64,000 bases of DNA from Pseudomonadota bacterium (GCA_023387735.1 JAEWHP010000017.1:39538-103537), one strand, 5' to 3'. Shown: positions 8,000 through 17,541, counted from the stretch's first letter. Notes: a model not told the origin generated them from the sequence alone. A program made the numbers and translations.

Positions 8000-9688
8000 T
8001 CAGGCCGCGCGCACGGTCGAGAGGAATTTTTCCACCTCGCCTTTGAGATGATTGCTCTGTCCCAGCAGGGACTGAGCCAGCCCATGCACGTGCGTCGATG
8101 CGGCGCCGGTCTCGGTAGCGCCGCGATTGACGTCGGTGATGCTCGACGCCACCTGCGAGGCGCCTTGGGCCGCCTGCTGAACGTTGCGCGAGATCTCGTG
8201 CGTTACCGCGCCCTGCTCCTCGACGGCGGCGGCGATCGTCTGCGAGATTTCAGCGATGCGGCCGATCGTACCGCCGATCTCCTGAATCGCCGAAACCGAC
8301 TGATTGGTCGCCGACTGCATCTGGCCGATCTGGTCGCTGATTTCCTCGGTAGCTTTCGCCGTCTGCGCGGCAAGCGCCTTGACCTCGGATGCGACGACCG
8401 CAAATCCCCGTCCCGCCTCGCCGGCGCGCGCCGCTTCGATCGTGGCGTTCAGCGCCAGCAGGTTGGTCTGCTCGGCGACCGCGCTGATCATCCTGACCAC
8501 TTCGCCGATCCGGCCGGCGGATTGCGCGAGATCAGCAATCCGCGCGTTGGTCTGCTCGACCTGGTTGACGGCCTCGCGAGAAATCTTGTGCGAGTCCTGC
8601 ACCTGGCGGCTGATCTCCGACACCGACGAAGCCATTTGCTCGGCCGCCGCGGCCGCGGACTGTGCGTTTGACGAGGATTGCTCCGAGGCGGCGGCAACCG
8701 TCGCCGACAGCGTCTGCGTCACTTCGGCGGTCCTGGTCAGCCGTCCCGCCGACGATTCGAGTTCGGACGAGGCGCTCGATACGGTCTGGATGATTTTTCC
8801 GATCGCTGAATCGAAGCCGCCGGCCATCTGCTGCATCGCCGCGCGTCGATCGGCTTCCGCCTTCTGCTTCAGGCTCGCCTGCTCGGATTCCATCGATAGA
8901 ACGCGCTGCGCGTTTTCCTTGAACACCTGGACCGCGCGGGCCATCGCGCCCACTTCGTCGTCGCGGCTGAGCGCCGGGACCGCAACGTTGAGGTCGCCGC
9001 CCGCAAGACCTTTCATCACATTCGTCATCGCTGCAATGGGACGAATGACACCGAACGCCACACCAAACAGGCCGGCGCCGATGATGAGAAACACCACCGC
9101 GGAAACGCCCCACAGCAGCAGCGTGAACATGCTGTCCCATTCGGTCGCTGCGGCTTCGGTCGCGGCATTCCGATCGGTGGTCTGCTTGACGATGTCGTCG
9201 ATGATCGCGCGGTGGGCGGCGTAGCGCGCGGCGATCTCCGCATAGGACTTCGCCGCCGCGGCGCTGTCTCCCTTGGCCAATGCCGGCAGCAGGCCGTCCT
9301 GGATCGCGGTCCAGAAGCGCTGCACCTCGCCATGGGATTTTTCCACGAGCTTGGTCTTCAGCGTCGGATCGAGATCGGACTTGATCCAGAACTGATGCCG
9401 CTCGTCATATTCCTTCTTGAGCTGTGCCAGCCTGTCGCGGCGAGCTGCAAGCTGCGAGGGATCGCGCAGGACGAGGGTCGCCTCCAGATAGGATTCGATG
9501 ACGTATTCCGGCGGCGGCAGGATGTCGGCGATCAGGTCGTTACCGAGCTTGATCTGGTTATACAGGGGGCCGCCCACCTTGAGCTGGGCCAGCCCGTAAA
9601 CGCTGGTGGCAATGACGGCACCGAGACCCAGTGCGGTAATCAGTCCAAAAATCAATATCGCGCGCGAAATCGTCAGCCGCAGCTTCAT
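8000..9688 (-). CDS. Methyl-accepting chemotaxis protein
   Basis: The protein has 562 residues. Transmembrane helix 1 (about residues 8-30) and helix 2 (about 190-215) enclose a helical periplasmic sensor of the four-helix type. A HAMP domain follows (PIAAMTNVMKGLAGGDLNVAVPALSRDDEVG). The cytoplasmic signalling domain carries the hairpin tip LLALNATIEAARAGEAGRGFAVVA, which contacts CheA and CheW, flanked by alanine/glutamine-rich methylation helices. No C-terminal CheR-docking pentapeptide is seen. The ligand is unknown. It stands alone, convergent with the DUF1150 gene. Confidence 0.95.
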   Translation of the reverse strand: MKLRLTISRAILIFGLITALGLGAVIATSVYGLAQLKVGGPLYNQIKLGNDLIADILPPPEYVIESYLEATLVLRDPSQLAARRDRLAQLKKEYDERHQFWIKSDLDPTLKTKLVEKSHGEVQRFWTAIQDGLLPALAKGDSAAAAKSYAEIAARYAAHRAIIDDIVKQTTDRNAATEAAATEWDSMFTLLLWGVSAVVFLIIGAGLFGVAFGVIRPIAAMTNVMKGLAGGDLNVAVPALSRDDEVGAMARAVQVFKENAQRVLSMESEQASLKQKAEADRRAAMQQMAGGFDSAIGKIIQTVSSASSELESSAGRLTRTAEVTQTLSATVAAASEQSSSNAQSAAAAAEQMASSVSEISRQVQDSHKISREAVNQVEQTNARIADLAQSAGRIGEVVRMISAVAEQTNLLALNATIEAARAGEAGRGFAVVASEVKALAAQTAKATEEISDQIGQMQSATNQSVSAIQEIGGTIGRIAEISQTIAAAVEEQGAVTHEISRNVQQAAQGASQVASSITDVNRGATETGAASTHVHGLAQSLLGQSNHLKGEVEKFLSTVRAA

Positions 9689-9837
9689 GGCAAAGCTCCC
9701 CGGTACGCGGGCAATAATCCGCGCCGGACGAAATAACTGCGATTTAGCTTAAGATTGCGTTATCCGAACGCGCGAGCGCGCCTGGAACCGTGCCGAAAGC
9801 GGCTGGGCAGCGCGGGATCGCAGCCGGCTTGCCGGCA

Positions 9838-10182
9838 TTATTCCAGGGAGCCCCGAAGGTCGAGCAGCGCCTCCTTGAGCGGCGGCAAGTCGTCTTTCAC
9901 CGCCCGCCAAATTATCGATGCATCGACGCGCTGATAGTCGTGCCTCAGAATGTTGCCGATGCCGGCAATGTCCTTCCAGCGAACATCCTTATGCCGCGCC
10001 TTCAGATCTCGACCGAGGTGACGGCTTGCCTCCGAAATGATCTCGATACCGCGCTCGACGGCCGAGCGCAGAACCCACGAGCGCTCGTATTCCCGGAATG
10101 TCTTTCCCGCCAGCGCCTTTTCGATTCCTCGAATGCTTTCAAGCATATCGTGAATCCGCAGCAGGGGAGAACGCGTGGCCAT
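9838..10182 (-). CDS. hepT: HEPN-domain toxin-like protein, HepT/DUF86 family
   Basis: The protein has 114 residues and is mostly helical, with the HepT pattern SAVERGIEIISEASRHLG and IGNILRHDYQRVD. HepT proteins are RNases or AMPylation-controlled toxins of HEPN/MNT pairs. The usual R-x4-H-x-Y active-site arginine appears replaced: the aligned position reads G in GNILRHDY, while the His and Tyr are kept. Its ATG follows directly, with no gap, the stop of the partner nucleotidyltransferase gene, as in type VII toxin-antitoxin operons. Confidence 0.85.
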   Translation of the reverse strand: MATRSPLLRIHDMLESIRGIEKALAGKTFREYERSWVLRSAVERGIEIISEASRHLGRDLKARHKDVRWKDIAGIGNILRHDYQRVDASIIWRAVKDDLPPLKEALLDLRGSLE

Positions 10183-10479
10183 CTAGAAGACCCGGGTAGC
10201 CTCGGCCTCAACCTGCTTTCGTATCAGAGGGTGCAGCCCCTTGCGGGTCGTGAGATCGACCTCGACGCGGAGATTTTCCTCAAGCAGCCGTTTGGCCGCT
10301 ACCAGGTCGAGAACACTGAATCGTCCGCGCGGGTCAACATCGATGAACAGATCCAGATCGCTCTTGGCGCCAGCCGTGTTGCGGGCTGTTGAGCCGAACA
10401 AATAGAGCGACGTTGCGCCGAGCGCCTTGATGGCATCAGCCTGACTGCGCAGTTTCTTGAGTGCCTGAGCTCTGGTCAT
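10183..10479 (-). CDS. mntA: MNT-type nucleotidyltransferase antitoxin (MntA family)
   Basis: The protein has 98 residues. The polymerase-beta-type motif GSTARNTAGAKSDLDLFID (about residues 29-47) contains the GS and D-x-D needed for nucleotidyl transfer; a third carboxylate is likely in VEVDLTT. In characterised HepT/MntA pairs the MNT protein neutralises the HEPN toxin by adding AMP to a tyrosine near its active site. It is the upstream gene of the pair and its stop abuts the hepT start. Confidence 0.87.
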   Translation of the reverse strand: MTRAQALKKLRSQADAIKALGATSLYLFGSTARNTAGAKSDLDLFIDVDPRGRFSVLDLVAAKRLLEENLRVEVDLTTRKGLHPLIRKQVEAEATRVF

Positions 10480-10535
10480 GAGACAACAATATCACGGGCC
10501 GGGTAGGCAGAATGCGACAAAATGGGTCGCAAGCC

Positions 10536-10997
10536 CTACGCCGCGCTTGCCGGCGGCAGCGCCAGCACCGAGTAGATCGCCTGCGCATCGCGCGAGGCGC
10601 GCAGTTTCTTGGCGACGTCCTGGTCGCGCAGCAGCCGCGCGATCCGTGCCAGCGCCTTCAGGTGATCGGCGCCTGCGCCTTCCGGGGCCAGCAGCAGGAA
10701 GATCAGGTCGACAGGCTGGCCGTCCATCGCCTCGAAATCGATCGGGCGTTCGAGGCGGGCGAAGAACCCGAACAGCTTCTCGAGCTTGGGCAGCTTGCCG
10801 TGCGGGATGGCGACGCCGTAGCCGACGGCGGTAGTGCCGAGCTTTTCGCGCTGCAGGAGCACCTCGAACACGGAGCGTTCGTTCTGCCCGGTCAGCGCCG
10901 ACGCGCGCGCCGCCAGTTCCTGCAGCGCCTGCTTCTTGCTGATGACCTTCAAAGCCGGGAGAATCGCCTCGGGTGCGACCAGATCGGTAATCGTCAT
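10536..10997 (-). CDS. ptsN: Nitrogen PTS enzyme IIA (PtsN)
   Basis: The protein has 153 residues, the usual EIIA-Ntr length. The phosphoacceptor histidine is in AIPHGKLPKLEKLFGFFARL (His about residue 65), and LIFLLLAPEGAGADHLKALARIARLL is the conserved C-terminal half. PtsN is phosphorylated by PtsP/PtsO and regulates potassium transport and nitrogen or carbon balance. It is the last gene of the conserved rpoN-hpf-ptsN order. Confidence 0.95.
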   Translation of the reverse strand: MTITDLVAPEAILPALKVISKKQALQELAARASALTGQNERSVFEVLLQREKLGTTAVGYGVAIPHGKLPKLEKLFGFFARLERPIDFEAMDGQPVDLIFLLLAPEGAGADHLKALARIARLLRDQDVAKKLRASRDAQAIYSVLALPPASAA

Positions 10998-11228
10998 GGG
11001 GCGTTCCGAGGTGAAATGAACCGTCAGGTTACGAATTAGGTTCTAGAACCGGGGCGACAACAAGGAGAGATCGGGAGGCGGGCTTGAGCTCGGGTCCCGA
11101 TTTGGGGGCTTCTACTCCAACGCATGGCCGGTGCCAACTCCCGAAGGGCCAGTTCCTGCACCGGATCCGTCGAGGCGGCGGACCATAGGGAGGGCGGCTG
11201 TGGGCGTCAATGCCGGAGGACATGGTTG

Positions 11229-11831
11229 TCAGGGGGTAACCGACGGGGGATCGACCCAGCCGACATTGCCGTCCGTCCGTCGGTAAATGATGTTAACCCG
11301 GCCGCTGGATCCGTGCTGGAACACGATGCAGGCAGCCCCTGACAGGTCCAGTTCCATGACCGCCTCGCTCACAGAAAGCCGCTTCAGCGACGTGGTTGCC
11401 TCGGCAATGATCACGGGGCTGTAGGCGGTTACTTCCTCCTCGCCCTCCGCCGGTGCCTCGATGACATAGCTCGACGCATCCAGCATCGGCCCGTCCAGTT
11501 CGGCCAGAGCCGCGGAGGCGGCATAGGCCTTGCGGGCCGAGCGGTCCTTCAGACGGCTCTTGTAGCGGCGCAGGCGCTTCTCGATCATCAGGAGCGCCTG
11601 GTCGGCACTGGCATACGCGTCGGTGGCGTTGGAATCGGCTTCCAGCGTGATCCCGGAATCGAGGTGCAGCGCGCAATCGGTACGGAAACCGAAACCGTCC
11701 TTGCTCAGCGTGATGTGGCCGGAATAGTTGCCGTCGAAATATTTCCTCAGGACTTCATCGGTGCGCTCGCTGACGCGCGAACGAAGGGCGTCGCCGACAC
11801 TGATGCTTTTCCCGGAGATTCGAAGGGTCAT
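11229..11831 (-). CDS. hpf: Ribosome hibernation-promoting factor, long form (HPF/RaiA)
   Basis: The protein has 200 residues. The N-terminal S30AE domain starts LRISGKSISVGDALRSRV and binds the 30S decoding region; a linker with EEEVTAYSP leads to a C-terminal dimerisation domain (VIAEATTSLKRLSVSEAVMELDLSG, then IIYRRTDGNVGWVDPP). The two-domain length marks the long form that makes 100S ribosome dimers. It sits 118 bases after rpoN in the conserved order and is likely stress or starvation induced. Confidence 0.93.
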   Translation of the reverse strand: MTLRISGKSISVGDALRSRVSERTDEVLRKYFDGNYSGHITLSKDGFGFRTDCALHLDSGITLEADSNATDAYASADQALLMIEKRLRRYKSRLKDRSARKAYAASAALAELDGPMLDASSYVIEAPAEGEEEVTAYSPVIIAEATTSLKRLSVSEAVMELDLSGAACIVFQHGSSGRVNIIYRRTDGNVGWVDPPSVTP

Positions 11832-11949
11832 TGGATGCCTCGCTTTGCCTCGATCACTCTGGTTTTGCTGGGGACGTTTTCGAAGACCGTGGCCACCTCC
11901 TTCTGCCTTGGCGGGGTATCAAGACTATCGCGATTTGGCGCGAACGCAA

Positions 11950-13596
11950 TCAGGCCGGGGCTGTATCGCGGGAGCGGTCGGAGGAAGTGGCAGGCGCTGA
12001 AAGGGCATTGCCGAGCATGCTCTGCTTGTCGCGGCGGCGCTGCACCGAGGAGGGAATGCGCATCGCTTCGCGGTATTTCGCGACCGTGCGGCGGGCTATA
12101 TCAATGCCGGATTCGCGCAATCGTTCCACGATCGTATCATCGGAAAGGATCGCAGACGGAGCCTCGGCATCGATCAGCTGCTTGATGTGGTGACGGACTG
12201 CTTCCGCCGAGTGAGCCTCGCCGCCGTCAGCCGATGCGATGGAGGCGGTAAAGAAGTATTTCAGTTCGAAACTGCCGCGATTGGTCGCCATATACTTGTT
12301 TGCGGTAACCCGCGACACTGTCGATTCGTGCATCTGAATCGCGTCCGCCACCGCCTTGAGATTCAGTGGCCGCAGGTGCGCCACACCGTGCGTGAAGAAG
12401 CCATCCTGCTGCCGCACGATCTCGGTCGCGACCTTGAGGATGGTGCGGGCGCGCTGGTCGAGCGCGCGAACCAGCCATGTCGCATTCTGCAGGCAATCGG
12501 TGAAATAGGATTTGTCGCCGTCCTTGCGGATCGTCTTTGACAGCTCGCTGTAATAGACCTGATTGACCAGCACGCGCGGCAACGTGTCGCTGTTGAGTTC
12601 GACGTGCCAGCCGCCGTCCGGGCCGGGCCGCACATACACGTCCGGCACCATGGTCTGCGTCCGCGCCGAGCCGAACTTCAGTCCGGGCTTGGGGTCGAGG
12701 CGGCGGATTTCGCCGATCATGTCGGTGATGTCTTCGTCATCGACGCCGCACAGCTTGCGCAGGCCGGCAATATCGCGCTTGGCGAGCAGATCGAGATTCT
12801 CCACCAGCGCCTGCATCGCGGGATCGTAGCGGTTGAGTTCGCGCAGCTGAATGGCGAGGCACTCGCTCAAATTCCGGGCGCAGACGCCGGGCGGGTCGAA
12901 CTTCTGCAGCACCGTCAGCACGGCCTCGACGTCCTGCTGCGACGCCCCCAGCCGCTCTGCGGCCTGCCCCAGGTCCGGCGGCACGTAGCCTGCGTCATCG
13001 ACCAGGTCGATCAGGTATTGTCCGATCATCCGCTGCGCCGGTGCGCTGAACGCCACGGCGAGTTGCTCGGCGAGATGGCTGCCGAGCGTCACCTCGGCGG
13101 CGACGAAGGCTTCCAGATTGTAGTCGTCGTCGTTGGAGGCGCCGCCGCCCCATTCGGTGTAGGCGGTGGGCGCCGCATCCTGCGCCGCCCGCGCGGCGGC
13201 TTCGGCGGGTTCTTCGGAAAATACGTTGTCGAGGGGGGTATCCAGCGTCTGCTCGATCTCGGTCCGGGTGCCGAGGTCGCGGTTCAGCCACTCCTCCTGG
13301 CCGGGCTCGAAGCCATCGCCGGACGATCCGGCCATATCGGAGAGTTCCCCGCCGCCGTCCTCACCATAGCTGCCGGAATCGGCATATTCGGGGTGATCCG
13401 CTACCGGTTCGCCCGCGACGGGGGCTTCCGGACCATCGCTGGCACGGTCCAGCAGCGGATTGCGCTCCAGTTCCTCCTCGACAAAGGCCGAAAGGTCGAG
13501 ATTCGAGAGTTGCAGCAGCTTGATCGCCTGCATCAACTGCGGCGTCATGACGAGCGACTGCGACTGGCGGAACTCTAGTCTTTGTGTCAGTGCCAT
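11950..13596 (-). CDS. rpoN: RNA polymerase sigma-54 factor
   Basis: The protein has 548 residues. The glutamine-rich activator region I begins ALTQRLEFRQSQSLVMTPQLMQAIKLLQLSN, followed by an acidic region II (about 50-150), the core-binding domain and the C-terminal RpoN box ARRTVAKYREAM, preceded by the HTH segment AVADAIQMHESTVSRV. It directs transcription from -24/-12 promoters of nitrogen-related and other genes with AAA activators. Flanked by lptB upstream and hpf-ptsN downstream, as in most alphaproteobacteria. Confidence 0.97.
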   Translation of the reverse strand: MALTQRLEFRQSQSLVMTPQLMQAIKLLQLSNLDLSAFVEEELERNPLLDRASDGPEAPVAGEPVADHPEYADSGSYGEDGGGELSDMAGSSGDGFEPGQEEWLNRDLGTRTEIEQTLDTPLDNVFSEEPAEAAARAAQDAAPTAYTEWGGGASNDDDYNLEAFVAAEVTLGSHLAEQLAVAFSAPAQRMIGQYLIDLVDDAGYVPPDLGQAAERLGASQQDVEAVLTVLQKFDPPGVCARNLSECLAIQLRELNRYDPAMQALVENLDLLAKRDIAGLRKLCGVDDEDITDMIGEIRRLDPKPGLKFGSARTQTMVPDVYVRPGPDGGWHVELNSDTLPRVLVNQVYYSELSKTIRKDGDKSYFTDCLQNATWLVRALDQRARTILKVATEIVRQQDGFFTHGVAHLRPLNLKAVADAIQMHESTVSRVTANKYMATNRGSFELKYFFTASIASADGGEAHSAEAVRHHIKQLIDAEAPSAILSDDTIVERLRESGIDIARRTVAKYREAMRIPSSVQRRRDKQSMLGNALSAPATSSDRSRDTAPA

Positions 13597-13806
13597 GGGA
13601 GGCTAAGTAACCGATCCAATGTAAGTTGGTCCGATTCTTGCTTATATTAGTCCGCTGGCCTTGTACACGCCTTGACGAAAGCCAAAATTTGGCTATGGCC
13701 GCGCCCGGCAACAGCGAAGCCGGCTCTCCGTCCCAAACACTCGATAAATTCCTGAGCGAGCGCAAGACCTTATCGCCAGGCGGCTCGCGCTTTGCGGGAT
13801 TGTGCG

Positions 13807-14865
13807 CTAAAGCCGGAATTCCTCGCCAAGGTAAAGACGGCGTACATCAGGATCGTTGACGATCTCTTCCGGACTGCCTTCGGTCAGGATTTGCCCGGCA
13901 TAGACGATGTAGGCGCGGTCGGTCAGGCCGAGCGTTTCCCGCACATTGTGGTCGGTGATCAGCACGCCGATGCCCCGGTTGGTGAGGTGGCGAACCAGAT
14001 CCTGAATGTCGCCGACCGCAATCGGATCGATGCCGGCGAAAGGCTCGTCGAGCAGCATGTAGTTCGGCCGCGTCGCCAGCGCGCGCGCGATTTCGACGCG
14101 GCGGCGCTCACCGCCGGAAAGCGCGATCGACGGCGATTTGCGCAGGCGCGTGATGTTGAATTCATCGAGCAGCGAATCGAGTTCGGCCTCGCGCTTCTTG
14201 CGGTTGGGCTCGACCACCTCGAGCACAGCGCGAATGTTCTGCTCGACCGTGAGGCCGCGGAAGATCGAGGCTTCCTGCGGCAGATAGCCGATGCCCAGCC
14301 GCGCACGCTGATACATCGGCAGCCTGGTCACGTCGTGGCCGTCGAGTTCGATGGCGCCGCGATCGGCCTTGATCAGCCCGGTAATCATGTAGAACACCGT
14401 GGTCTTGCCGGCACCGTTCGGGCCGAGCAGGCCCACCGCCTCGCCGCGGCGCACATAGATGCTGACGCCGCGCACGACCTGGCGGGTGCCGAAGCTCTTT
14501 TCCACACTATGCACAGCCAGATAGCCGGGCCGCTTGGCGGTGCGCGGAGCCGTGGCGCCGTTGGTCCTTTGATTTGGAGGTTTGGGATTTGGGGGCTTGG
14601 GATTCGGCGACTTCGGATTTTGAGGCTGGGGATTTGGCGCTTGCGCGCGGGCACGCGGCCTTTCCTCGCGCGGTGGTGCGACATCAGGCTCCGGCGGCAA
14701 TTCCAGCGCGGCGGCACGCGCCATCGGCGGCGCATCGCGCACCGGGCTGGTCAGCATTTCGCCGAAGGAGTCGCCAAGCGCAGTGATGTCCTCGCTCGAA
14801 CGCGCAAATCCTGCCGACCCGCGCTTTGCGGGACGTCGACGGAAGATGCCGAGTAAGTCCACCAT
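13807..14865 (-). CDS. lptB: LPS export ABC transporter ATPase LptB, with long N-terminal extension
   Basis: The protein has 352 residues, about 110 more than typical LptB. The ATPase core begins near residue 112 (YLAVHSVEKSFGTRQVVRGVS) with Walker A GPNGAGKTT, Q-loop LPQEASIF, signature LSGGERRRVEIARAL, Walker B YMLLDEPFAGIDP and H-loop ITDHNVRETL. The extension holds an initial basic stretch and a low-complexity run of NPKPP-type units (about residues 76-100). The ATG at 14865 keeps it in frame. It powers LptFG to extract LPS toward LptC and LptA, whose genes lie just upstream on the same strand. Confidence 0.95.
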   Translation of the reverse strand: MVDLLGIFRRRPAKRGSAGFARSSEDITALGDSFGEMLTSPVRDAPPMARAAALELPPEPDVAPPREERPRARAQAPNPQPQNPKSPNPKPPNPKPPNQRTNGATAPRTAKRPGYLAVHSVEKSFGTRQVVRGVSIYVRRGEAVGLLGPNGAGKTTVFYMITGLIKADRGAIELDGHDVTRLPMYQRARLGIGYLPQEASIFRGLTVEQNIRAVLEVVEPNRKKREAELDSLLDEFNITRLRKSPSIALSGGERRRVEIARALATRPNYMLLDEPFAGIDPIAVGDIQDLVRHLTNRGIGVLITDHNVRETLGLTDRAYIVYAGQILTEGSPEEIVNDPDVRRLYLGEEFRL

Positions 14866-15052
14866 TCCGCTTCGCTAACCTTTCACGATCCCGCGACGCG
14901 CCCGCGGCGAATCGATTCGCCGGCGAACCATGAATGAATGGATGTCCCCTGCCCAGCGAAACACCCGCCGCGCGCCCCGCCTGTAAATACAGGCTGATAC
15001 CGCCGGCTTCAACAGCCGCAGCCCAAATTAATCTTTAAGGCACTGATCTATA

Positions 15053-15733
15053 TTATTTTTTCCCGGGGATCAGCGAAGGTATGGCAGCCGGCTTCGCACC
15101 GCTGCCCGACCCGCAGCCCTGGGACGACTGCTCGATCAGGACCTGCACTTTGCCCGTATCGGATTCGACCCGCGACACGCCGGTGGTCATGTCGACCTTG
15201 AGGCGGTCGCCGCGCATCACGTTCTTGCACTGCGTCAGCACGACCCCGCCCGCCATGGTGATGAGGTTGGCCCGCGGTTCGAAGATCGCGGTCTCCCCAG
15301 TCACGACCTGTTCCTTCTGCGTCACCACCACCGAACCCCTGGCTTCGAGCCGGCGGATCGACGAACTGCCGCCGGGCCCGGGCGTCGCCGATTGCATCGT
15401 TCCAGACTTCGACCCCTTCGCCGGAGCCGGCGCCGATGCGGCCTGGTCCGGGCCGGAATCGTAGAATACCACGAGCGTTTTCGAGGTCATGGTGGTGTCG
15501 CCCTGCACGACCTTCACATTGCCGGCGAAGGTCGCTTCCTTTTTCTTGTCGCGCATTTCGAGCGACGCCGCCTCGATCTGGATCGGCTGGTCGCGGTTTT
15601 GCGAAAAGCCCTGCATCGCATTCGGCACGCCGGACATGGCGCCTTGCGCGAAGACGTCGCCGGAGGCGATCAGCGCGAACGCGAGCGCTGCTGTCGCAAG
15701 ACTGCGCGAGAAGAACTGCATCATGAAGATCAC
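15053..15733 (-). CDS. lptA: LPS transport periplasmic protein LptA
   Basis: The protein has 226 residues. A signal peptide ends near AFAQG (about residue 31). The OstA-like beta-jellyroll follows with QPIQIEAASLEMRDKKKEATFAGNVKVVQG and the second repeat TGETAIFEPRANLITMAGGVVL. A Gly/Ser/Ala-rich insert (about 95-125) divides the domain. LptA bridges LptC to LptD. The start overlaps the lptC stop by four bases (ATGA), so the two are coupled. Confidence 0.92.
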   Translation of the reverse strand: MIFMMQFFSRSLATAALAFALIASGDVFAQGAMSGVPNAMQGFSQNRDQPIQIEAASLEMRDKKKEATFAGNVKVVQGDTTMTSKTLVVFYDSGPDQAASAPAPAKGSKSGTMQSATPGPGGSSSIRRLEARGSVVVTQKEQVVTGETAIFEPRANLITMAGGVVLTQCKNVMRGDRLKVDMTTGVSRVESDTGKVQVLIEQSSQGCGSGSGAKPAAIPSLIPGKK

Positions 15734-16479
15734 TTCGTGTTGGCGGACTTGCCGGTGACGGACCGCGTCTTCGGCGGTGGCGGCGGCTCGGGCTCAGGCT
15801 CGGGCGCCGGAGGGCTTTCCATGACCAGGTTCATCACGACATTGCCTTCGAAGCGCACCACATCGCCGCTGTCGATGATCCTGAGCTTGTCGGCGCTGAG
15901 CGTTCCGTTGAGCAATTTGACATCGACATGTTCGTCCGATGTCACCGATCCCTTGTTGATGTCGATATGGGCCTGCGTGAGCTTGGCCTCGTAGCCAGTG
16001 GAGGATTGCAGGAAGATGTCCTTGCGCAGATCGAGCAGCTGCTGCTTGCTATCGAAAAACCCGCTGTGGGCATCCATGGTCAACGTGCTCTTGTCTTCCA
16101 TCATGACCTTGGCCCGCAATGTCTGGAGTTCGACATGGTCGGGGGCGGTCAGGTCCTGGACCGCGGCCTTGGCCCACAATTCGTAGGGCCGCTGGTCGGT
16201 CGAGAAGCCGGCGAGATGCGGCGATTCCATCGTGATCTTGGTACCGGAAACCACGAGATTGCCGATGTCGATCGGCAGCTTCGGCAACAGCATCCGGAAC
16301 GGATTGAAGACCGACACCGCAACGATAGCCGCCAGCGCGAGCACCACCGCCGCCGGGACCGCGACCCGCAGCACCCGCACCATCCGGCTGTGGCGGGCAG
16401 CCGCGGCGAAGCGGGCCTCCAGTCCGGTGGAGATAGCTGGGTTCTGCCCCAGCGCTGGGTTCTGTATCGAGTTCAACAC
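15730..16479 (-). CDS. lptC: LPS export protein LptC
   Basis: The protein has 249 residues. One membrane helix lies at about residues 38-60 (VAVPAAVVLALAAIVAVSVF), followed by a periplasmic domain with MESPHLAGFSTDQRPYELWAKAAVQD and GTLSADKLRIIDSGDVVRFEGNV, the alphaproteobacterial LptC pattern. It anchors the LPS bridge to the inner-membrane LptBFG complex. Its C-terminus is proline rich. Overlaps lptA by four bases and follows rnd after 126 bases. Confidence 0.9.
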   Translation of the reverse strand: MLNSIQNPALGQNPAISTGLEARFAAAARHSRMVRVLRVAVPAAVVLALAAIVAVSVFNPFRMLLPKLPIDIGNLVVSGTKITMESPHLAGFSTDQRPYELWAKAAVQDLTAPDHVELQTLRAKVMMEDKSTLTMDAHSGFFDSKQQLLDLRKDIFLQSSTGYEAKLTQAHIDINKGSVTSDEHVDVKLLNGTLSADKLRIIDSGDVVRFEGNVVMNLVMESPPAPEPEPEPPPPPKTRSVTGKSANTK

Positions 16480-16605
16480 GGCTCCGGGTGACGGGAGAAA
16501 ACGCCATTCTACCCGAGATCACTGGTTTATGCAGCCCGGACCCGCGCCAGGAGTGTGACCGAAACGGGGCGAAGGCGGCTCGCTGGCCGCTTCAAATGGC
16601 CTCAT

Positions 16606-17220
16606 TCACGAATGCGCGAAGATATCCTCAGCCTCCCAGCCGCCGAGATCAAGCTTGGCCCGGGTCGGCAGGAAGTCGAAACAGGCCTGCGCCAGCCCGG
16701 TGCGGCCCTCGCGCGCCAGCATCGCATCCAGGCGCTCGCGCAGGCCATGCAGATGCAGCACGTCGGAGGCGGCATAGGCGAGCTGGGCCTCGCTGAGGCT
16801 CGCTGAGCCCCAGTCGCTCGACTGCTGCTGCTTCGACAGATCGATGTTGAGCACCTCGCGCACCAGATCCTTCAGGCCATGCCGGTCGGTATAGGTGCGG
16901 GTGAGCCGCGAGGCGATCTTGGTGCAGTAGACCGGCTGCGGCATCACGCCAAAGGCATTGTAGAGCGCGGCGAGATCGAACCTCGCGAAGTGAAAGATCT
17001 TGGTGACGTTTGGGTTGGCCAGCAGCGCTTTCAGGTTCGGCGCATCCGTATGGCCCTGCGGTATCTGGATGACATCGGCGCTGCCGTCGCCATTCGACAT
17101 CTGCACCACGCAGAGCCGGTCGCGGTGCGGATTGAGCCCCATGGTCTCGGTGTCGATCGCCACCGAATCCTTGTAGCGGGACAGGTCGGGCAGATCGCCG
17201 CGATGCAGGCGTATGGTCAT
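16606..17220 (-). CDS. rnd: Ribonuclease D-like 3'-5' exonuclease
   Basis: The protein has 204 residues, a short RNase D with only the DEDD exonuclease domain and no HRDC domain, as usual next to lptC in this group. Exo I is VAIDTETMGL (the DTE carries metal ligands), Exo II is HFARFDLAALYNAFG and Exo III is YAASDVLHLHGL with the final Asp. It is predicted to trim structured RNA 3' ends. It starts the leftward block rnd-lptC-lptA-lptB-rpoN-hpf-ptsN. Confidence 0.92.
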   Translation of the reverse strand: MTIRLHRGDLPDLSRYKDSVAIDTETMGLNPHRDRLCVVQMSNGDGSADVIQIPQGHTDAPNLKALLANPNVTKIFHFARFDLAALYNAFGVMPQPVYCTKIASRLTRTYTDRHGLKDLVREVLNIDLSKQQQSSDWGSASLSEAQLAYAASDVLHLHGLRERLDAMLAREGRTGLAQACFDFLPTRAKLDLGGWEAEDIFAHS

Positions 17221-17501
17221 GCAGGGAAGCCTCGTAGCTCAGGTCGGTGCGGGGAACACTAGCGCCCAAAATTAGCGGAGGCGAGCGGCTCGGCACCGCT
17301 TATATGCTGGGAATTGACGATTCCGTCGCGATCCGCAGGCGTGACGTGCTGCTTCGCGCCGACGTTCCAGCGGCTTGGCGCGCCCTTCACGCGGTCAGCG
17401 CTATACCACAAATCAACTACCAAATAGCTGTTTTTGCAGGTGTATCCGCCGTGTCTTGGCGCGCAGCCCTCGCTTCATGGAACCGGAGTGAATGTCAGGC
17501 G

Positions 17502-17518
17502 TTGAGTAAACTACTCAA
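17502..17518. promoter_or_regulatory. Palindrome upstream of the ribbon-helix-helix gene
   Basis: Perfect 7-base arms TTGAGTA / TACTCAA with a 3-base spacer, 24 bases before the start at 17542. A partial repeat of the half-site (ACTCAA) follows at about 17519-17526. The position and short repeated half-sites suit an autoregulatory ribbon-helix-helix operator; this is inference. Confidence 0.5.
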
Positions 17519-17541
17519 TCAACTCAATTTGGGTGTTTTCC

